A DNA stretch of 64,000 nt from Rhynchopus euleeides. Taxonomy: Eukaryota > Euglenozoa > Diplonemea > Diplonemida > Diplonemidae. The stretch is from positions 2,170,001 through 2,234,000 of the forward strand of contig OY723259.1 in the NCBI GenBank assembly GCA_963210315.1, written 5' to 3'. Within the stretch, counting starts at the first letter, position 1; each line of letters opens with the position of its first letter. The notes below the pieces were generated by a model. It ran no database searches. It saw only the letters and a list, made by a program, of their open reading frames with translations, and had not been told where the DNA came from. A program made the position numbers and the translations under genes. This document shows, one piece after another, positions 20,733-32,154 of this stretch.

Positions 20733-22019
20733 ACTTTTCTTGTCAGCTTTTTTTGCCCACGAAGCGACAGGCCGTGCTCTACTGCAGAGCCGGAGCAGCA
20801 GCGAAGGCAGTATCAGGCAGGTGATCGGCCGCCCGGGGAGTACATGGCAGGAGTCACTGCCTGATCCGCTTGGAGAACTCCCACTGCCGGAAGGCGGCCG
20901 TTCGTCGACCGCCGACTCCGCCGAACGCAGCACGGGCATCGAAGCCTGTACAGGGTGCCTCCCGTTCTCGCTGCTCCCAGAGAAGGGGAGTTCCCGTCAC
21001 ACACGGCAAGCAGTCACCCCCCCACACCCGCCCCAATCGCCCCACGTCCCGCCTCTTCTGCCCCAGTCGCTGTGAGCAGAAGATTGGGGGAAACTAGCGA
21101 GTCACGACGAGCTCTATAGGTACGCCCGAGACCCGTTCTGTCAGAAGTTGAGCAACGCTGTGTCAGTCTCTCTATGGTTGCTGACTTTGGCACTTCTGCA
21201 GACAGTTCGGCGGGCTGTCAAACGGCGCCACCACCCAGGGGTCTGCCCCAGCCGCACTCCGGCCCTTGCAGTGATTGCAGTGCCACATGCCGTGTTGACG
21301 CGCTGCTTGCGGCAGAGGTGGTGCTGCTGGAGGAGGACTGTGGGCGTGAGGAGGTGCTGCTGCAGGAGGCTGCCGCGCAAGGCTGGCTCCTCCGCGAAGC
21401 TGCGCGCAACGTGAGGGACACCGCACGGCCCCCCAGGGTGCTGGGGCCCTGCTCTGTCGGGTGGGATGGCGTGGCGTTGGTCCCGCTGCCCCTACCGCAC
21501 GGCCCGCGCGCAGCAGGAGGCGGCGAAGAGACGGCGCCGTCGCCCGCCGGGCGTGTGCAGGTGGCGTGGGAGCGCTGCAGCAGGACAGCAGGACGCGTGC
21601 CGCCCCAAGCACACCCGCCCCGGCACAGGGTGCCGCATGCCACACACCTGCCGGGTGCCCCGCCGGTGCACCTCGGTGGGGTGTTGGGGTTGCTGCGGCA
21701 CCGCAACCCTCTGTTCGGGGTGGGTGGTGGGGAGGAGGGGTGTGCGAGGGGGTGGTGTGGGGAAGGGGTGTGATGCAGCCGCCTCTGCTGATGCACGGAG
21801 GGTGGGATGGTTGAAGGTCGCTTATCAGCTTGTCTGTGATCCTGTCATCTTGTGATCCATTTCCTCAGGTGAGGTTTCCGCCCCCATCTGAGTGAGATGC
21901 GACTTTTACCGATTGCACCCGTTCTCGGGAACAGCAACTTACAAGGGCCCAGTGCAGCATTGTCTCGAATGAGGAGGAGACGGGGATGCGAGTGACCCCC
22001 GAAGGGCACCCTTCTTCGA
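20733..22019. other. Intergenic region with a dispersed repeat; possible small ORF
   Basis: Bases 20890-21075 share blocks with 27715-28045 (TTCGTCGACCGCCGACTCCG, CGTCACACACGGCAAGCAGT, CCCCACGTCCCGCCTCTTCT), and the second and third blocks also occur near 53800-53876. Block order differs between copies. A + strand ORF at 21174-21773 (199 codons) contains a helical Leu/Glu-rich stretch but also Pro/Gly/Arg-rich shadow-like sequence. I do not recognise it and do not call it a gene. Confidence 0.45.
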
Positions 22020-23175
22020 GAGAAGATGTCTGAGATGCAGTCTGCGGTGTGCAAGGTGTGACACACCGACACATGCACGCACGGAAGTCCTCTCCCCACA
22101 TGCCCGCCCTCTGCCCTTTGCCTTCTGTGCCCCTTGCCGCAGGCACGGTGTGACGTGCTGCCCACCGGCTGTTGCCCTCTTCTGCGTTGCCCACGAGAGT
22201 CGAGTCTGTGCCTTCCTCTGCTCTCACATCACCCCCGCCCACTGCCTCACCACCCACCGCAGCACACCGCAGCGATGACGACCGTGGCGGCGCTCCTGTC
22301 GCTGTGCCTCAGCGCGCATACGCCATGCCCCAGTAGGGCCAGTGACCAGTGTACTGTGCAGCTCGGGATGGCGTCTTCTCCTTCCAGGCGGGTGAAGATT
22401 TCGTATGATGACACGTTGGCTGTGTCGGCAGGCAGTCCGGGCGTGTTCTTATACAACATCAGCACAGGGGAGACACTCCCAGTGCCGTCCTACGGCCCTG
22501 TCGAAGGTGTGGCCTTCTCCCCTGATGCAGCAACTGTGGTTGTGGCACTGCGATACGATGGGGTTGCCGTCTTCTCGGTGAGCACCGGGAAGGAACTATG
22601 GTCTGACGATCAAGGGGGCTGGTGTTACGCCGTTGCGTACTCACCAGATGGGAAGACTGTTGCTGGTGCTGCGGGAAGCAACATCCACATATGGGACGCT
22701 GTGACGGGAGCCTTGCTGTCATCGCTCACTGGGGGTCACTCCTCGACTGTGCTTGGATTGGAGTTCAGCATCAACGGGGCGAAGCTCATCAGCAGTGCGG
22801 AAGATAAGAAAACCAATGTGTGGGATATCAGCACAGGTAGTGTTGTCCACACAGTTTCGACTGAGATAATGTAAACCCCCCTCACACCTATTGTTTACCT
22901 ACAGCTATTGTTTACATAAAATTATTTACATGTATTGTTTACATACGATTATTATTTACATGTAGTTATTTTTTTTTTGGTTTTTCGAAAAATTTTTGAA
23001 GGTGTTCTAAAGGGCCAGACTTGGTACCTCGGTCACCAAAGTGACCCCACCACGATCCGCATGGATTCCAAACAATGCAATTGGTGCCCCTGACGACCCC
23101 ATATTGCGTAGTTTGTGCGTAGTGAAAAGGGGGGGGGGGGTCTCATTTTTTGATTTACTCAGCCATTCTCTGTCT

Positions 23176-23816
23176 CTATGCCGGGACCCCAAACTCAAGG
23201 AGTTCTTGCTGTTCCGGGGTCAGTGAGGGTGCAGGCGCTTCAGGTGCTGCAGGTGCTGCAGGTTCTTCAGGTGCTGCAGCGCTGGCAGCCTTCGGTGCGG
23301 GTTTCGACGCAGTCTTTGCAGGTCTCTTTGGGGGTGCCCTTTGGCGCGGTGCCTGCTTCAGCTCGTCGGGTGGAAGCATCAACGCATCATTAAGCGGTGC
23401 CTGCTTCAGCTCCTCCGGGTGGAAGCGTCAACGCATCATTAAGGAAGAAGGAAGCACAGTTGCTACGCTTTTTTGCAGCTGCAGGAAACGACACCATACC
23501 CAACAACAATCCCCAGACCGTCGAGGGAGAGTGGGCGCCTGGATCCCGTGACACAGATCTCTAGTGCCGTTGTGATCCCCTCGGATAACGTCTCCTGGAC
23601 GTTGTCAGCGGAGGTTGCCTGTGTGGCGGTGACCTCCGTATACCCCGCGGGATCCAGTGCCAGTAGCGCCTTCTTCAGCTTTTCGTCGACCCCTCGGCCG
23701 ACGCTCTCCTTGATGTCAAGGGCCACCTTCAGGGTGGCACCTCGCAGCGCCCTGAAGGCTGTGATCGTATCATCATTCACAATCTCGAGGGTGTTCTACG
23801 CGGCTCCTGGAACTCA
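23176..23816 (-). pseudogene. Minus-strand coding-like fragments inside the TIR element
   Basis: The segment 23463-23780 (105 codons, MNDDTITAFRALRG...) reads like real protein, with regular helix-type sequence. It is preceded on its strand by a possible splice acceptor (GTAG|AACACC). Downstream, 23176-23382 encodes an Ala/Pro/Lys-rich tail ending LTPEQQELLEFGVPA. Between them lie the GTGGAAGCGTCAACGCA motif copy and a short duplication of the ELKQAP coding stretch. I do not recognise the family. A captured host-gene fragment or an element-encoded protein are both possible. Confidence 0.35.
23364..23474 (+). repeat. Two copies of the GGAAGCRTCAACGCATCATTAA motif
   Basis: A short partial copy (GTGGAAGCATCAACGCATCA, about 23369) and a longer copy at 23419-23474 share about 55 bp with the solo motif at 4437-4492. 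They lie in a 44-bp local duplication that includes part of a minus-strand coding stretch. The shared start with the YR retroelement B repeats suggests a related terminal repeat. Confidence 0.5.
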
Positions 23817-26327
23817 CTTCCTTCTCAGGTGTTTCTGGGCATGGGGCAACCTTGCCCAGGTGTTTCTGGAGTCCCGCCCCACATGTCGTGCGTTCTTTCG
23901 TACGGTGTATAGTGAGTTCTGGCAATAATTTTTTGCTCGGTCAGCGCAGTGCCTCCAGTCCTGTCTCAGTAGCCACACAGAAAGGGGGACCAAAAAAAAC
24001 TGGGGGGGGACCAAAAAGCGAGACCCCCCCCCCAGATTGCGTAGTTTGTGCGTAGTGAAAAAGGGGTAAATCAGGGGCACCAGCAATGGAGAGTTTTTTT
24101 TTGTCGGCAGCCAACTGCCTCCCGGCCCCCCTCGGCCAAGTGGCTTGTTTTCCTTAGAGCATTGTTGCTCAGAGCCCGTAGAACTGCCAACACTATCGAC
24201 ACATGTCACTGAACACGGCGGAATGGGACCTTCGCTGCATGAGGCGCAGGCACTGGAATCCCTCTTCTCAACTGCCTGTCGTGGGAGACGACCAGCCAGT
24301 GACGCGTACCTTGACTCCCTATCTCCTGCAAGGGATCAATGGGTTTTCCCTGGGTTGCACTTCGGGCCCACTGGGTTGGGCCCGAAACCTTTGCTTTTGC
24401 ACTATGTACGACAACCCCCCTCCACATTTTTGCGTGCCGGTCGCCCCCCCCCCCCCCCCCTCCCCCGCACCTCTTTACCCCCCTCCCCCGCACCATGCTA
24501 CCTCCTCCCTAGCAACCTCTCCCCACAACAAAACTGGAATCTCAGGTATATGTCACCCCCCAAAAGGGGTGTGTTTATGTCACCCCCAGGCGGCCCTGGA
24601 GGGGTGTGACCTACACTAACTACCACCCCGTGGCTATGTCACCTAAAAAAGGTGTGTTTATGTCACCCCCTCCCGATTTTTGCACCTGTGGGGTGACATT
24701 TACACGGGGGGGTGGTAGGTAAAGGTGCAAAAAAAACGCATAAATACGTAAACAATATGTGTGTAAAAAAATATTTACATGTATTGTTTACATGGAATAT
24801 TATTTACAGCTATTATTTACATGCACATTTACTATTTACATAAAGCTAGGTAAACAATAGCTGTGACCCCCGTTTACGACGTTGCTGTGTCGCCAAATGG
24901 GTTGTATTTCGTGGCAGCGAATGTTGACACAACTAAGAAAGCGCGTCTCTACAGAATGAGCGACTACTCGTTGTACAGAGAGATTGAACCTGACATGTCA
25001 GTTTGGGGGATGGACTTCAACAGCGACTCAACTAAGCTGGTGCTGAGCGGCGAGACCACTTTGACCAAGGTGTTCGAGGTGAGCTCTGGTGCCCTGTTGG
25101 AGACTTTCACGATGACAGGCCCTGGTACGCTGGCAGTGTCGTTCTTCCACCGCAGTTCAGCAATTATCTCCGTGGGATGGGAGGGGGGTGACGTGCTCCT
25201 GTGGAATTACGTCCCATTGCCACCTGCAACACCTGCGCCTGCAACACCCGCACCTCCGACGCCTGCACCTGCAACACCTGCCGCTTCAACGCCTGCACCT
25301 GCAACACCTGCCCCTTCAACGCCTGCACCTTCAACGCCTGCACCTGAAACACCTGCGCCCTCAACCCCACCCACGGTGTGCGCTGCCGACACCGTCAGCG
25401 GGCAGTGCCTGCCCACCGCACCACACAACTGCGTGCTGCGTGTGCTGCACCCTGCCGCCCCACTCAGCGTTGCGTACTCGCCCGACTCGGGGGAGGTGGC
25501 TGTGGGCGGGAGCGACGGCGTGCTGCGCGTGTTCACGGCAGCCACCGGCAGCTTTGCGCGTGTGCTGGGGTGTGGGGGCTTTGCGGCACACGACGTGGCC
25601 TTCTCCCCCGACGGCGGGCGTGTCGCCGTGTGCGGCGGCGGGGGGACGTGTGGTTGTGTGCAACGCCACGACAGGGGCGGCGCTGCTGCAGCTGGAGGGG
25701 GGTGTGGGGGGCGGTGCGGGTGTGCGGCGTGTGCGCTTCTCCCCCGACGGGCGTGTGGTTGTTGCCGCAGGGCGGCGCGAGGCCGTGACGCGGCTGCACG
25801 ATGCTGTGGGTGGGGGACGCCCGCACCTGGTGCTGCGGCAGCACACGCGCGAGGTGGCCTTCACGCGCGACGGTGCACACATCGCAACTGTTGCTGGCGG
25901 GGACGTGGAGGGGGACGCCGTGCGTGTGCTGTATGCGGACAACGGGCAGCAGGACGGGGTGGTGGCGTCCCCGTGGGAGCGTGTCGTTGCGCTCTCCTTC
26001 TCCCCGGACGGGCAGGAGCTTGCACGCGGGGCGGACGACGGCACGCTCCGTGTCGGCCTGTGGACAGCAGGTGCCACGGACCGGCTGCAGCTGCGCCACG
26101 TGTCCGGGATGCTGTTCGACGTCCAGCACTCGCCTGACGGCCGCCTCATCGCTGCTGCCGGTGTCGGGACCGTGACTGTGTGGGATGCAGCCACGGGGGC
26201 GGTGGTGTCGCAGCTCTCCGGGCACACGGGCCCCGTCACCCGCCTCAGCTTCTCCCCCGACGGGACGCGTGTGGCCACCGTGAGCCAGGACGGGGCCCTG
26301 CTCCTGTGGGACGTGTCACGCCTGTAG

Positions 26328-28776
26328 CGCTGTGCCACCTGTCCACACACCACCGCTGCTTGTCCCCGACTGCTGGTGGTGCTTTTTGTTTGTAGTAGTG
26401 TACCTGTGCCACCTGTGCACCGGTTGCACAAACAAACACATTACGTACCGCCGGCTCCTTTTTTGCAGCATCCGCTCCCCTTCTGCCCTCCAACCCCACA
26501 GACTGTCGATGGGTCGAAGAAGGTGCCCCGCTTGCCACCCACCTGTTTTGGGCCGGGAATGCCACTGGAGGGCAAGGCTTCTCGGGACTGGGCCGTCTTT
26601 TGACTGTGCCCAAGGATGTGCCTACTTCCCTGTTGATGCTGTCTGGGGTTTGAGTGTGTTGTGCAGAACCGTCATCGCACCAAAGCAGCAAAAGGAATAT
26701 CCACTGAGCGGTAGGGGCTCCTCCTCCCGCCCCCCCACCTCCCTCCTGCCATCGGCGATCACGCAACCAGGCTGTCGGAATCCCGAGCAGGGACACACTG
26801 TCACGGTATCACGCACCCTCAACCCCCGTTACTCGTGTAGCTGGGTGGCCAAGAAGAGGGCGGCACCGTTCCGGGACACCTGGTCCCCCCACGGCTGAAA
26901 ATCCCTTTTGTATTAACAGGCCTGCCCCCTCCTGGCCTCCCCCACATGTGGCGTACTCAACTCATACAACAATCGTATCTACGTTCTGCCTTTCCCCCTT
27001 TGCCCTGCCCCGTGCACAGCACCCAGTCTAACCTACGGTGCGAGCCGCAACGCCCCCTCGTCATGCCTTGCAGGCGAATCGCCCGAACCCCTTCAACCAC
27101 TGCCTTGTTGAGGGCGGGTGATGCTTCAGCGAGCATCCTTTCCTCTGTATTTTTTAGCATCAGCGCAACAGTGCCACAGGGGTGCTTCTGAGGTCCTCTC
27201 AGTGTTGCACCCCCACCGCACCCACCCCCGGGCACACCGACTCCGGAGGTGCTGTGGCTGGATGCCACTCTCATGTTGGGATGATACGCCAGACGCTGGA
27301 AGAAGCTGTGTGTGGTGCATATCTGAAGAGAAGCGAAGAGCCCAACCGGCATTCGTCGATCGCAAGAACACCCCTCCCCACGCGCCTGTTGCGTGGTGGT
27401 GTTTGAAATGATATGCACGGGGCACAGTTTCCTGCGTTGTGGGCACAACTCTCATAACGGTGGCATCCCCTCCCCAGGTTGTGGAATATGGAAAGAGAAT
27501 ACACTCAAACAACCACCATCCTGTTTTCACCACGGTTGTGATCAACTGTGGCCCTCGTTCGACTTCTGCTTCCCTGCCCGTATTTTCATTCCTTGCTTCC
27601 TCCCACCTCGGGCTGATTTCTAGAACCTTTCGGCGTCTGGATGATGCGTACCATGTTACGTATCCTGGCTGAAGAGCAGGTTCCGCTCTCTCCGTTCTCT
27701 GAGATCGAGATCAGCAGCAGAGAAGGGGAGTCCCGTCACACACGGCAAGCAGTCCCCTCCCACACCCGCCCCAATCGCCCCACGTCCCGCCTCTTCTGCC
27801 CCAGTCGCTGTTGGCACACCCTCAGGCAATGGAGGTCAGCTCTGTGGTGTGCCGCTACTTCACCCCACACCCTCCCCAAGCGTTGTTGGGCAGCTTCTCT
27901 CACACCACCAACGGGGCGCCTGTCAGTTGCATCACCCCACGGCCGGAACGCGTCCGTTCGTCGACCGCCGACTCCGCCGCACACAGCGCCGAATCACGGG
28001 GCATCGAAGCCTGTCCAGAGCGCCTCCCATACTCGCTGCTCCCACCGCTACCGCGCTTTCCACGGATTGCCGACCGCGCCGTGCGGTTAAAATATGCACC
28101 CCTGGCTTGGTTTCAGAAAGACAATCATACACCTGTAACAGGAGCTCACTCCTCAGCTCAACCAGGATCACCACAATGCGAATCTGAACGATTATCAAAT
28201 GCCACCGCTCCATCTGCCACACTGACACTGTGCCACAGCTCATCCCCCCCACCCCACACACATTTGTTTGCATGGCGTTCGTTCCGCATCACACTTCCCC
28301 ACATCGGTGCCTTGACGCCTGATCGCGGGGACCGAAGAACGTTTATGCGTGCCATCACAGCCTGCATTGCCCGCACAGTGCAACACCACAACAACAGGCC
28401 GGATATGGCACCGGATATCAGACACAACCTGCATAACGAGTGAAGGGGTAGCAGCCTTGCGCTTCCTTCCACTTCTATGAACCCCCCTCCCCCCCTCATT
28501 CCTCTCATCACAGCTGTTGCCATTGCGCGCCTTCCCACCGAAACCTACAGAACAAAACAGGCGGGGGGCGGGAGCCCCCGGGATCCCCCGCATCTCACAC
28601 ACGGGCAGGACTGAGGGTCTCCTCCTCCACAGCCCCCTCCCCCTCCCCCCCCCTCCCCGGGAGGGCGACAGGAGGAACGGGTGCTATAGAATTGACACCC
28701 CTCTCCCCGCTCCCCGCTCTCTCTGCCTTGCCCCCTCCCCCCCCCCCCCAGACCTCGCCGACACCGAGGAGGGGCG
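26328..28776. other. Non-coding downstream part of duplication copy A plus intergenic DNA
   Basis: From 26400 to 27930 the sequence matches 52518-54002 with small indels and few substitutions, but no ORF is consistently longer or more conserved than its shadows, so I call no gene. From 27930 to 28776 there is single-copy CT-rich DNA. It contains the dispersed blocks shared with 20.9 kb and a C-rich tract just before the SCYL2-like gene. Confidence 0.6.
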
Positions 28777-31326
28777 ATGGACAAGATATTCAAGAGCTTT
28801 AAGAAGGCCGCTTCGGAGCACATCTCATCTGCCGCTGACGAACACGACTTCCGACACTGCACGCGGGGCTTCACCCTCGATGGGGGATGCAGCGGGGGTG
28901 CCCACCATGCTCCGGGGGCCGCCTCTGCAGGGCACGCCTCTGCTGGACGCGCCCCGTCGACAGCTTCGGGGGGGCATTGCCTGATGTGGAAGTGCTACCC
29001 TGCGACGCGTGACATCTCAAAGGAGAAGGTCACGCTCCATGTCCTCACGAAGAAGCCGCTGGAGGATGCGATCGGCAAGCAGCATGCGGCTGAGATAATC
29101 GAGAGGATGAAACAGGGCGTGCACCAGCAGGCGCGCATCATCCACCCGGGGACCCTCCGGGTGAAGGAGGCCCTGCGTGAGAAGGGGCAGTATCTTATGT
29201 ATGCGACAGAGCCTGTGCAGTGCAGCCTTGCCAATGCGATGGCGGAGTATACGAATGTCGACGCCGTGTCCGATTCCCTGAAGGGGTGTTTCCGGGACAT
29301 GCCTGAGCTCGAGAAGCAGTTCGGGTTATACCAGGTTGCAGAGTCGCTCAGCTTCCTCCACGGCACGGCGGGTGTCGCGCACCTCAACGTCACCCCCTCG
29401 TCGGTCTACATCACGCAGGAGGGGGACTGGAAGGTCGGCGGGTTCGACTTCGCCGTCCATAAGGACGGCTCCCGGGAGATCTGCAAAAACTTCAAGGCAT
29501 TCCAGGGGAGCGACGCCTTCAATACATCCGTCAACCCACTCCTGGGGCCCGACCTCTCCTATGCTGCCCCGGAATACGCAAGGGACATGCGGCCGAACTA
29601 CTGCAGCGATGCCTTCTCCCTGGGATGCGTTGTGTATGAGGTGCTCGCTAGCAAACCCACGCCCTCCGGGGGTGTGCAGCGCGACCAGCTCCTGCCCTGC
29701 AACAGCGACGTGTCGGTGTACAACGGGCGGATCTCGCAGATGCAGGGGAGGCTATTTGAGGAGGCGGGCACCGCGGCAGGCCTGGTCCGCGCCCTCACCA
29801 CCTCGCAGGACCGCCTTGTGAAAACCGTGTCGCAGCTGGTGCTGGGGACCCCGATATCAAGCGACGTTGCCATCAAATGCCTTGTCTACCTCGAAAGGCT
29901 CCCGGAGAAGACAGAGGCGGCGAAACTCGCCTTCCTGAAAGACCTCTACGCGACAGTCAGCGGGGGCCGCTTCGGGCGCAGGCTGATCGTCTCCAAAATC
30001 CTCCCCTCGCTCATCCCGGAGCTCGACAGCCTCTCCGTGCAGTACGTCCTGCCGATTCTGCTCCTCACCGTGCAGGGCCTGAGCCCCTCTGATTTCACGG
30101 AGGTGCTTCTCCCGGCTCTCTCGGGGTATTTCAAGGCGTGCGCTACCCCGACCCCGACAGGGATAGCGCCGGATGCTGCAGTGCGGAACACCATCTCGGC
30201 CATCCTGCTCGAGAGGCTCATGGATGTGGCGAAGAAGTGCCGTGCGGAGGATGTGAAGTCGCTTGTCATCCCATTCGTCTGCCAGAACCTCAGCGGCAAC
30301 GCAACCCTCGGGCTGTTCGCCGTGATATCCAGCCTCTGCAGCCACGGATCCATCGACAGGGAGACCCTCAACTCGGTGCTCCTCCCCAAGCTGGCGCACG
30401 CCGCGCGCAGCCACCCCGACGCAGCCCTGAGGCGCGCCGCCCTCCAGGGCCTGGCGGACCTCAGGCCGCAGACGCAACCCATCACGTTTGCCGACGTGAT
30501 TTTCCCGGTGCTCCGCACCGTGCTGCAGGGGGAGCCCAACGCAGACAACCTCGCCGCCCTGCGTGGCTATTTCACCTCGCAGCCTGCCGCGGGTGCAGCC
30601 GGGGGGGGTCCATCACGCCCCCTCGGCGAGACGCTGTTCACCACGCCAGTTGTGACAGAGGTGGTGTTGCCCCAGCTCACTGGGCTGCTGAATACGCCTG
30701 AGGGGTCTCAGGAGGACCTGCGGTTCGACACGGCGCATGCGGTGTGCCTCGCCATGCTGGGCCAGGCCAAGCAGAACAGAGAGGCGCGGAAGGACGCCTC
30801 CCTGCGGCTGGAGCGGAGCGGGGGCAGCGGAGGGCTGAACGCGAGTGGGAGCCTGAGGTCCAACAACGCGGCGGATCTGCAGGCCCAGGCGTCGTTCGGC
30901 GGGTCGTCTGCCAACAGCGGGTGGCAGGCCGACCTCCCCCTGGAGACAGCCAGCCGGTCGGGCGCGGCAGGGCATCTCAGCAACGCAAGCACCCCCTCTG
31001 TCCAATCCGTGCCAGGTCCGGATATAACACCCGGCTTTCAGATGTCCCCCTTTGCGTCACCTCCAGTGGGTGCAGTGCAGGGTGTGCCTGCGGCATCCGG
31101 TGTTGGTCTCGGGAAGCCTGCCCTGGGTGTGGGTGTGGGAGGTGGTGGAGGTGGAGGTGGAGTGGGTGCAGTGTGGCACCCCCCTGGAGGTGGTGGAGGA
31201 GGGGTTGCCGGCGGGATGCCGGCAGCGGGGAGGCCTGCAGCTGTTGGGGTGCCCGGTGGTGTGGCGGGAGGCGGCGCCGCTCCGGTTCAAAAGGGCATCA
31301 CGTCGGTTGATGATCTGTTCTCGTGA
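28777..31326 (+). CDS. SCYL2-like (SCY1-type) pseudokinase
   Basis: A single exon of 849 residues, start MDKIFKSFKKAASEH. Residues about 65-330 form a kinase-like fold: GGHCLMWKCYP at the start, KRGVHQQ-like helix (MKQGVHQQARIIHP), YATEPVQCSLANAM, SLSFLHGTAGVAHLNVTPSSVYI and WKVGGFDFAV. The catalytic HRD Asp and the DFG motif are replaced (HLNVTP, GFDF), so it is a predicted pseudokinase. Residues about 340-660 are HEAT-like helices (ILPSLIPELDSLSVQYVLP, VLLPALSGYFK). The tail is Gly/Pro rich, with polyglycine and a terminal SVDDLFS. SCYL2 relatives act at clathrin-coated membranes (family knowledge); the acidic DDLF end could fit adaptor binding, which is inference. The polypyrimidine tract before the ATG could hide a 5' UTR acceptor. 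Confidence 0.88.
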   Translation: MDKIFKSFKKAASEHISSAADEHDFRHCTRGFTLDGGCSGGAHHAPGAASAGHASAGRAPSTASGGHCLMWKCYPATRDISKEKVTLHVLTKKPLEDAIGKQHAAEIIERMKQGVHQQARIIHPGTLRVKEALREKGQYLMYATEPVQCSLANAMAEYTNVDAVSDSLKGCFRDMPELEKQFGLYQVAESLSFLHGTAGVAHLNVTPSSVYITQEGDWKVGGFDFAVHKDGSREICKNFKAFQGSDAFNTSVNPLLGPDLSYAAPEYARDMRPNYCSDAFSLGCVVYEVLASKPTPSGGVQRDQLLPCNSDVSVYNGRISQMQGRLFEEAGTAAGLVRALTTSQDRLVKTVSQLVLGTPISSDVAIKCLVYLERLPEKTEAAKLAFLKDLYATVSGGRFGRRLIVSKILPSLIPELDSLSVQYVLPILLLTVQGLSPSDFTEVLLPALSGYFKACATPTPTGIAPDAAVRNTISAILLERLMDVAKKCRAEDVKSLVIPFVCQNLSGNATLGLFAVISSLCSHGSIDRETLNSVLLPKLAHAARSHPDAALRRAALQGLADLRPQTQPITFADVIFPVLRTVLQGEPNADNLAALRGYFTSQPAAGAAGGGPSRPLGETLFTTPVVTEVVLPQLTGLLNTPEGSQEDLRFDTAHAVCLAMLGQAKQNREARKDASLRLERSGGSGGLNASGSLRSNNAADLQAQASFGGSSANSGWQADLPLETASRSGAAGHLSNASTPSVQSVPGPDITPGFQMSPFASPPVGAVQGVPAASGVGLGKPALGVGVGGGGGGGGVGAVWHPPGGGGGGVAGGMPAAGRPAAVGVPGGVAGGGAAPVQKGITSVDDLFS

Positions 31327-32154
31327 TGGAATGAGGGGGGAGGTGTCGGTGAACCCATCGGGCTGCGGATATCCCACACACACCCGCGGGGTTTTTGGGA
31401 GCGTCTGCATAGGGTTCAGAGGGGGCGAATGGGAGGGGGTAGGGCAGAGGAGGGGGCGTTGGCGGGTTTTTTTTCCAGGAACACTCATCGTGGAACGAAG
31501 CGTCAATCGCATAGGGCCTAACCTAAAAGGGAGGGATGGGGGAGGGGGGAGAATCACTGCCCCCGCGTCTCGATCAGCGGCGTGCTGTGCGCTCGGGGGT
31601 GCGGTCTACACTACTGTTCCTAGAAGGGGGGGGGGGTGGGTCTTGTATTGCAGCAAATTTTTTGGTTGAAAATCCTGGCGCTTGGTTGAGAAGCGAGAAG
31701 GGTTCAACCCGATTGCTATAATAATCAGCCCCGCCTCCCTCTATACACCTACCACCGCCCTCTCGGCAGCCGCAGGGGGGGGGGGGGATCTCTGACCCGC
31801 ACACGTATCTACCCTGTGTGCCCCTCTGTACGATGCCCTGACAAGTTACAGCATGGTTCGCCCCACCCCTCGCTCCTGCCCCCTTGTTCCAAGACATGCT
31901 GCAGTGGGTGATGTGGGCTGGGGTGTGTGGTGCTGCTGCCTGCTCAGCATATGACAGCGTTTTGCTGTCAAGTTCTCCTGTTGTCACACCACGCCACACA
32001 GGGATACACGAGAGTTGCAGTTGGAGTCTGTGCCTTCGGCAGGGCCTGCAGCCTGATTCAGTGGACAGAGTGTGGTGCGGTCCAGCCAGGCAGGGTTGAA
32101 GAAGCAGGAGGGGCACACCTTTCTCTCAAGACCTCAAGTCCTCTCAAGAGCAGG
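31327..32154. other. Intergenic DNA between SCYL2-like and OGFr-like genes
   Basis: I see no supported gene. The stretch has G- and C-homopolymers (about 31628, 31776). The last 250 bases may be the promoter and 5' UTR of the OGFr-like gene. Confidence 0.5.

Larger units (their letters stand above)
22874..24874. mobile_element. 2.0-kb TA-flanked TIR element inserted in WD40 copy A
   Basis: The ends are inverted repeats. The left begins AACCCCCCTCACACCTATTG and the reverse-complemented right begins AACGGGGGTCACAGCTATTG, both followed by GTTTACCTA. TA lies directly outside each end (22872-22873, 24875-24876). The intact copy B shows the uninterrupted site, aligning ATG-TTC-GAC with the expected ATG-TAC-GAC. 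The subterminal zones carry many GTTTAC/ATTTAC motifs. Inside are direct repeats (ATTGCGTAGTTTGTGCGTAG at about 23103 and 24034) and minus-strand coding-like segments; no transposase is recognised. Confidence 0.85.
22275..26327 (+). pseudogene. WD40-type double beta-propeller gene, copy A, disrupted
   Basis: The relative of the intact gene at 48809. The start is conserved ([12 protein letters not shown], probable signal peptide). WD-like blades follow ([26 protein letters not shown]). A 2,001-bp TA-flanked element interrupts the frame after codon ATG at 22869, giving an immediate TAA. Sequence resumes at 24875 (YDVAVSPNG) and runs through a short TPAP-rich linker (about 25220-25370). A second lesion follows: one extra A at about 25646 in a G-run, absent from copy B, shifts the frame for the second propeller. 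That propeller then stays open to TAG at 26325. Two breaks with otherwise open frames indicate recent inactivation. Splicing out the element would not restore frame with any good AG that I can see. Confidence 0.85.
22020..27930 (+). repeat. Segmental duplication copy A
   Basis: This block matches 48554-54002 in the same orientation: upstream region, WD40-type gene and about 1.5 kb downstream. Copy A has a 2.0-kb TIR element inside the gene (22874-24874). Copy B instead has about 1.37 kb inserted downstream of the gene (51150-52514). The copies are separated by about 20.6 kb of single-copy genes. Confidence 0.9.

Noticed and set aside
21174-21773. 199-codon + strand ORF as a gene
   Set aside because: Frames on both strands are about equally open in this GC-rich stretch, and half of the translation is Pro/Gly/Arg low-complexity.
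22871-24860. The 2.0-kb insertion as a spliced intron (introner) of WD40 copy A
   Set aside because: It begins with GT, but the AGs I tested near the right end give a wrong phase or a stop. The sequence has inverted ends and a TA duplication, which fit a transposon.
26622-28443. Several 60-210 codon ORFs shared by both duplication copies downstream of the WD40 gene
   Set aside because: Similarity extends equally through all frames, indels between copies are not multiples of three, and no motif is visible.
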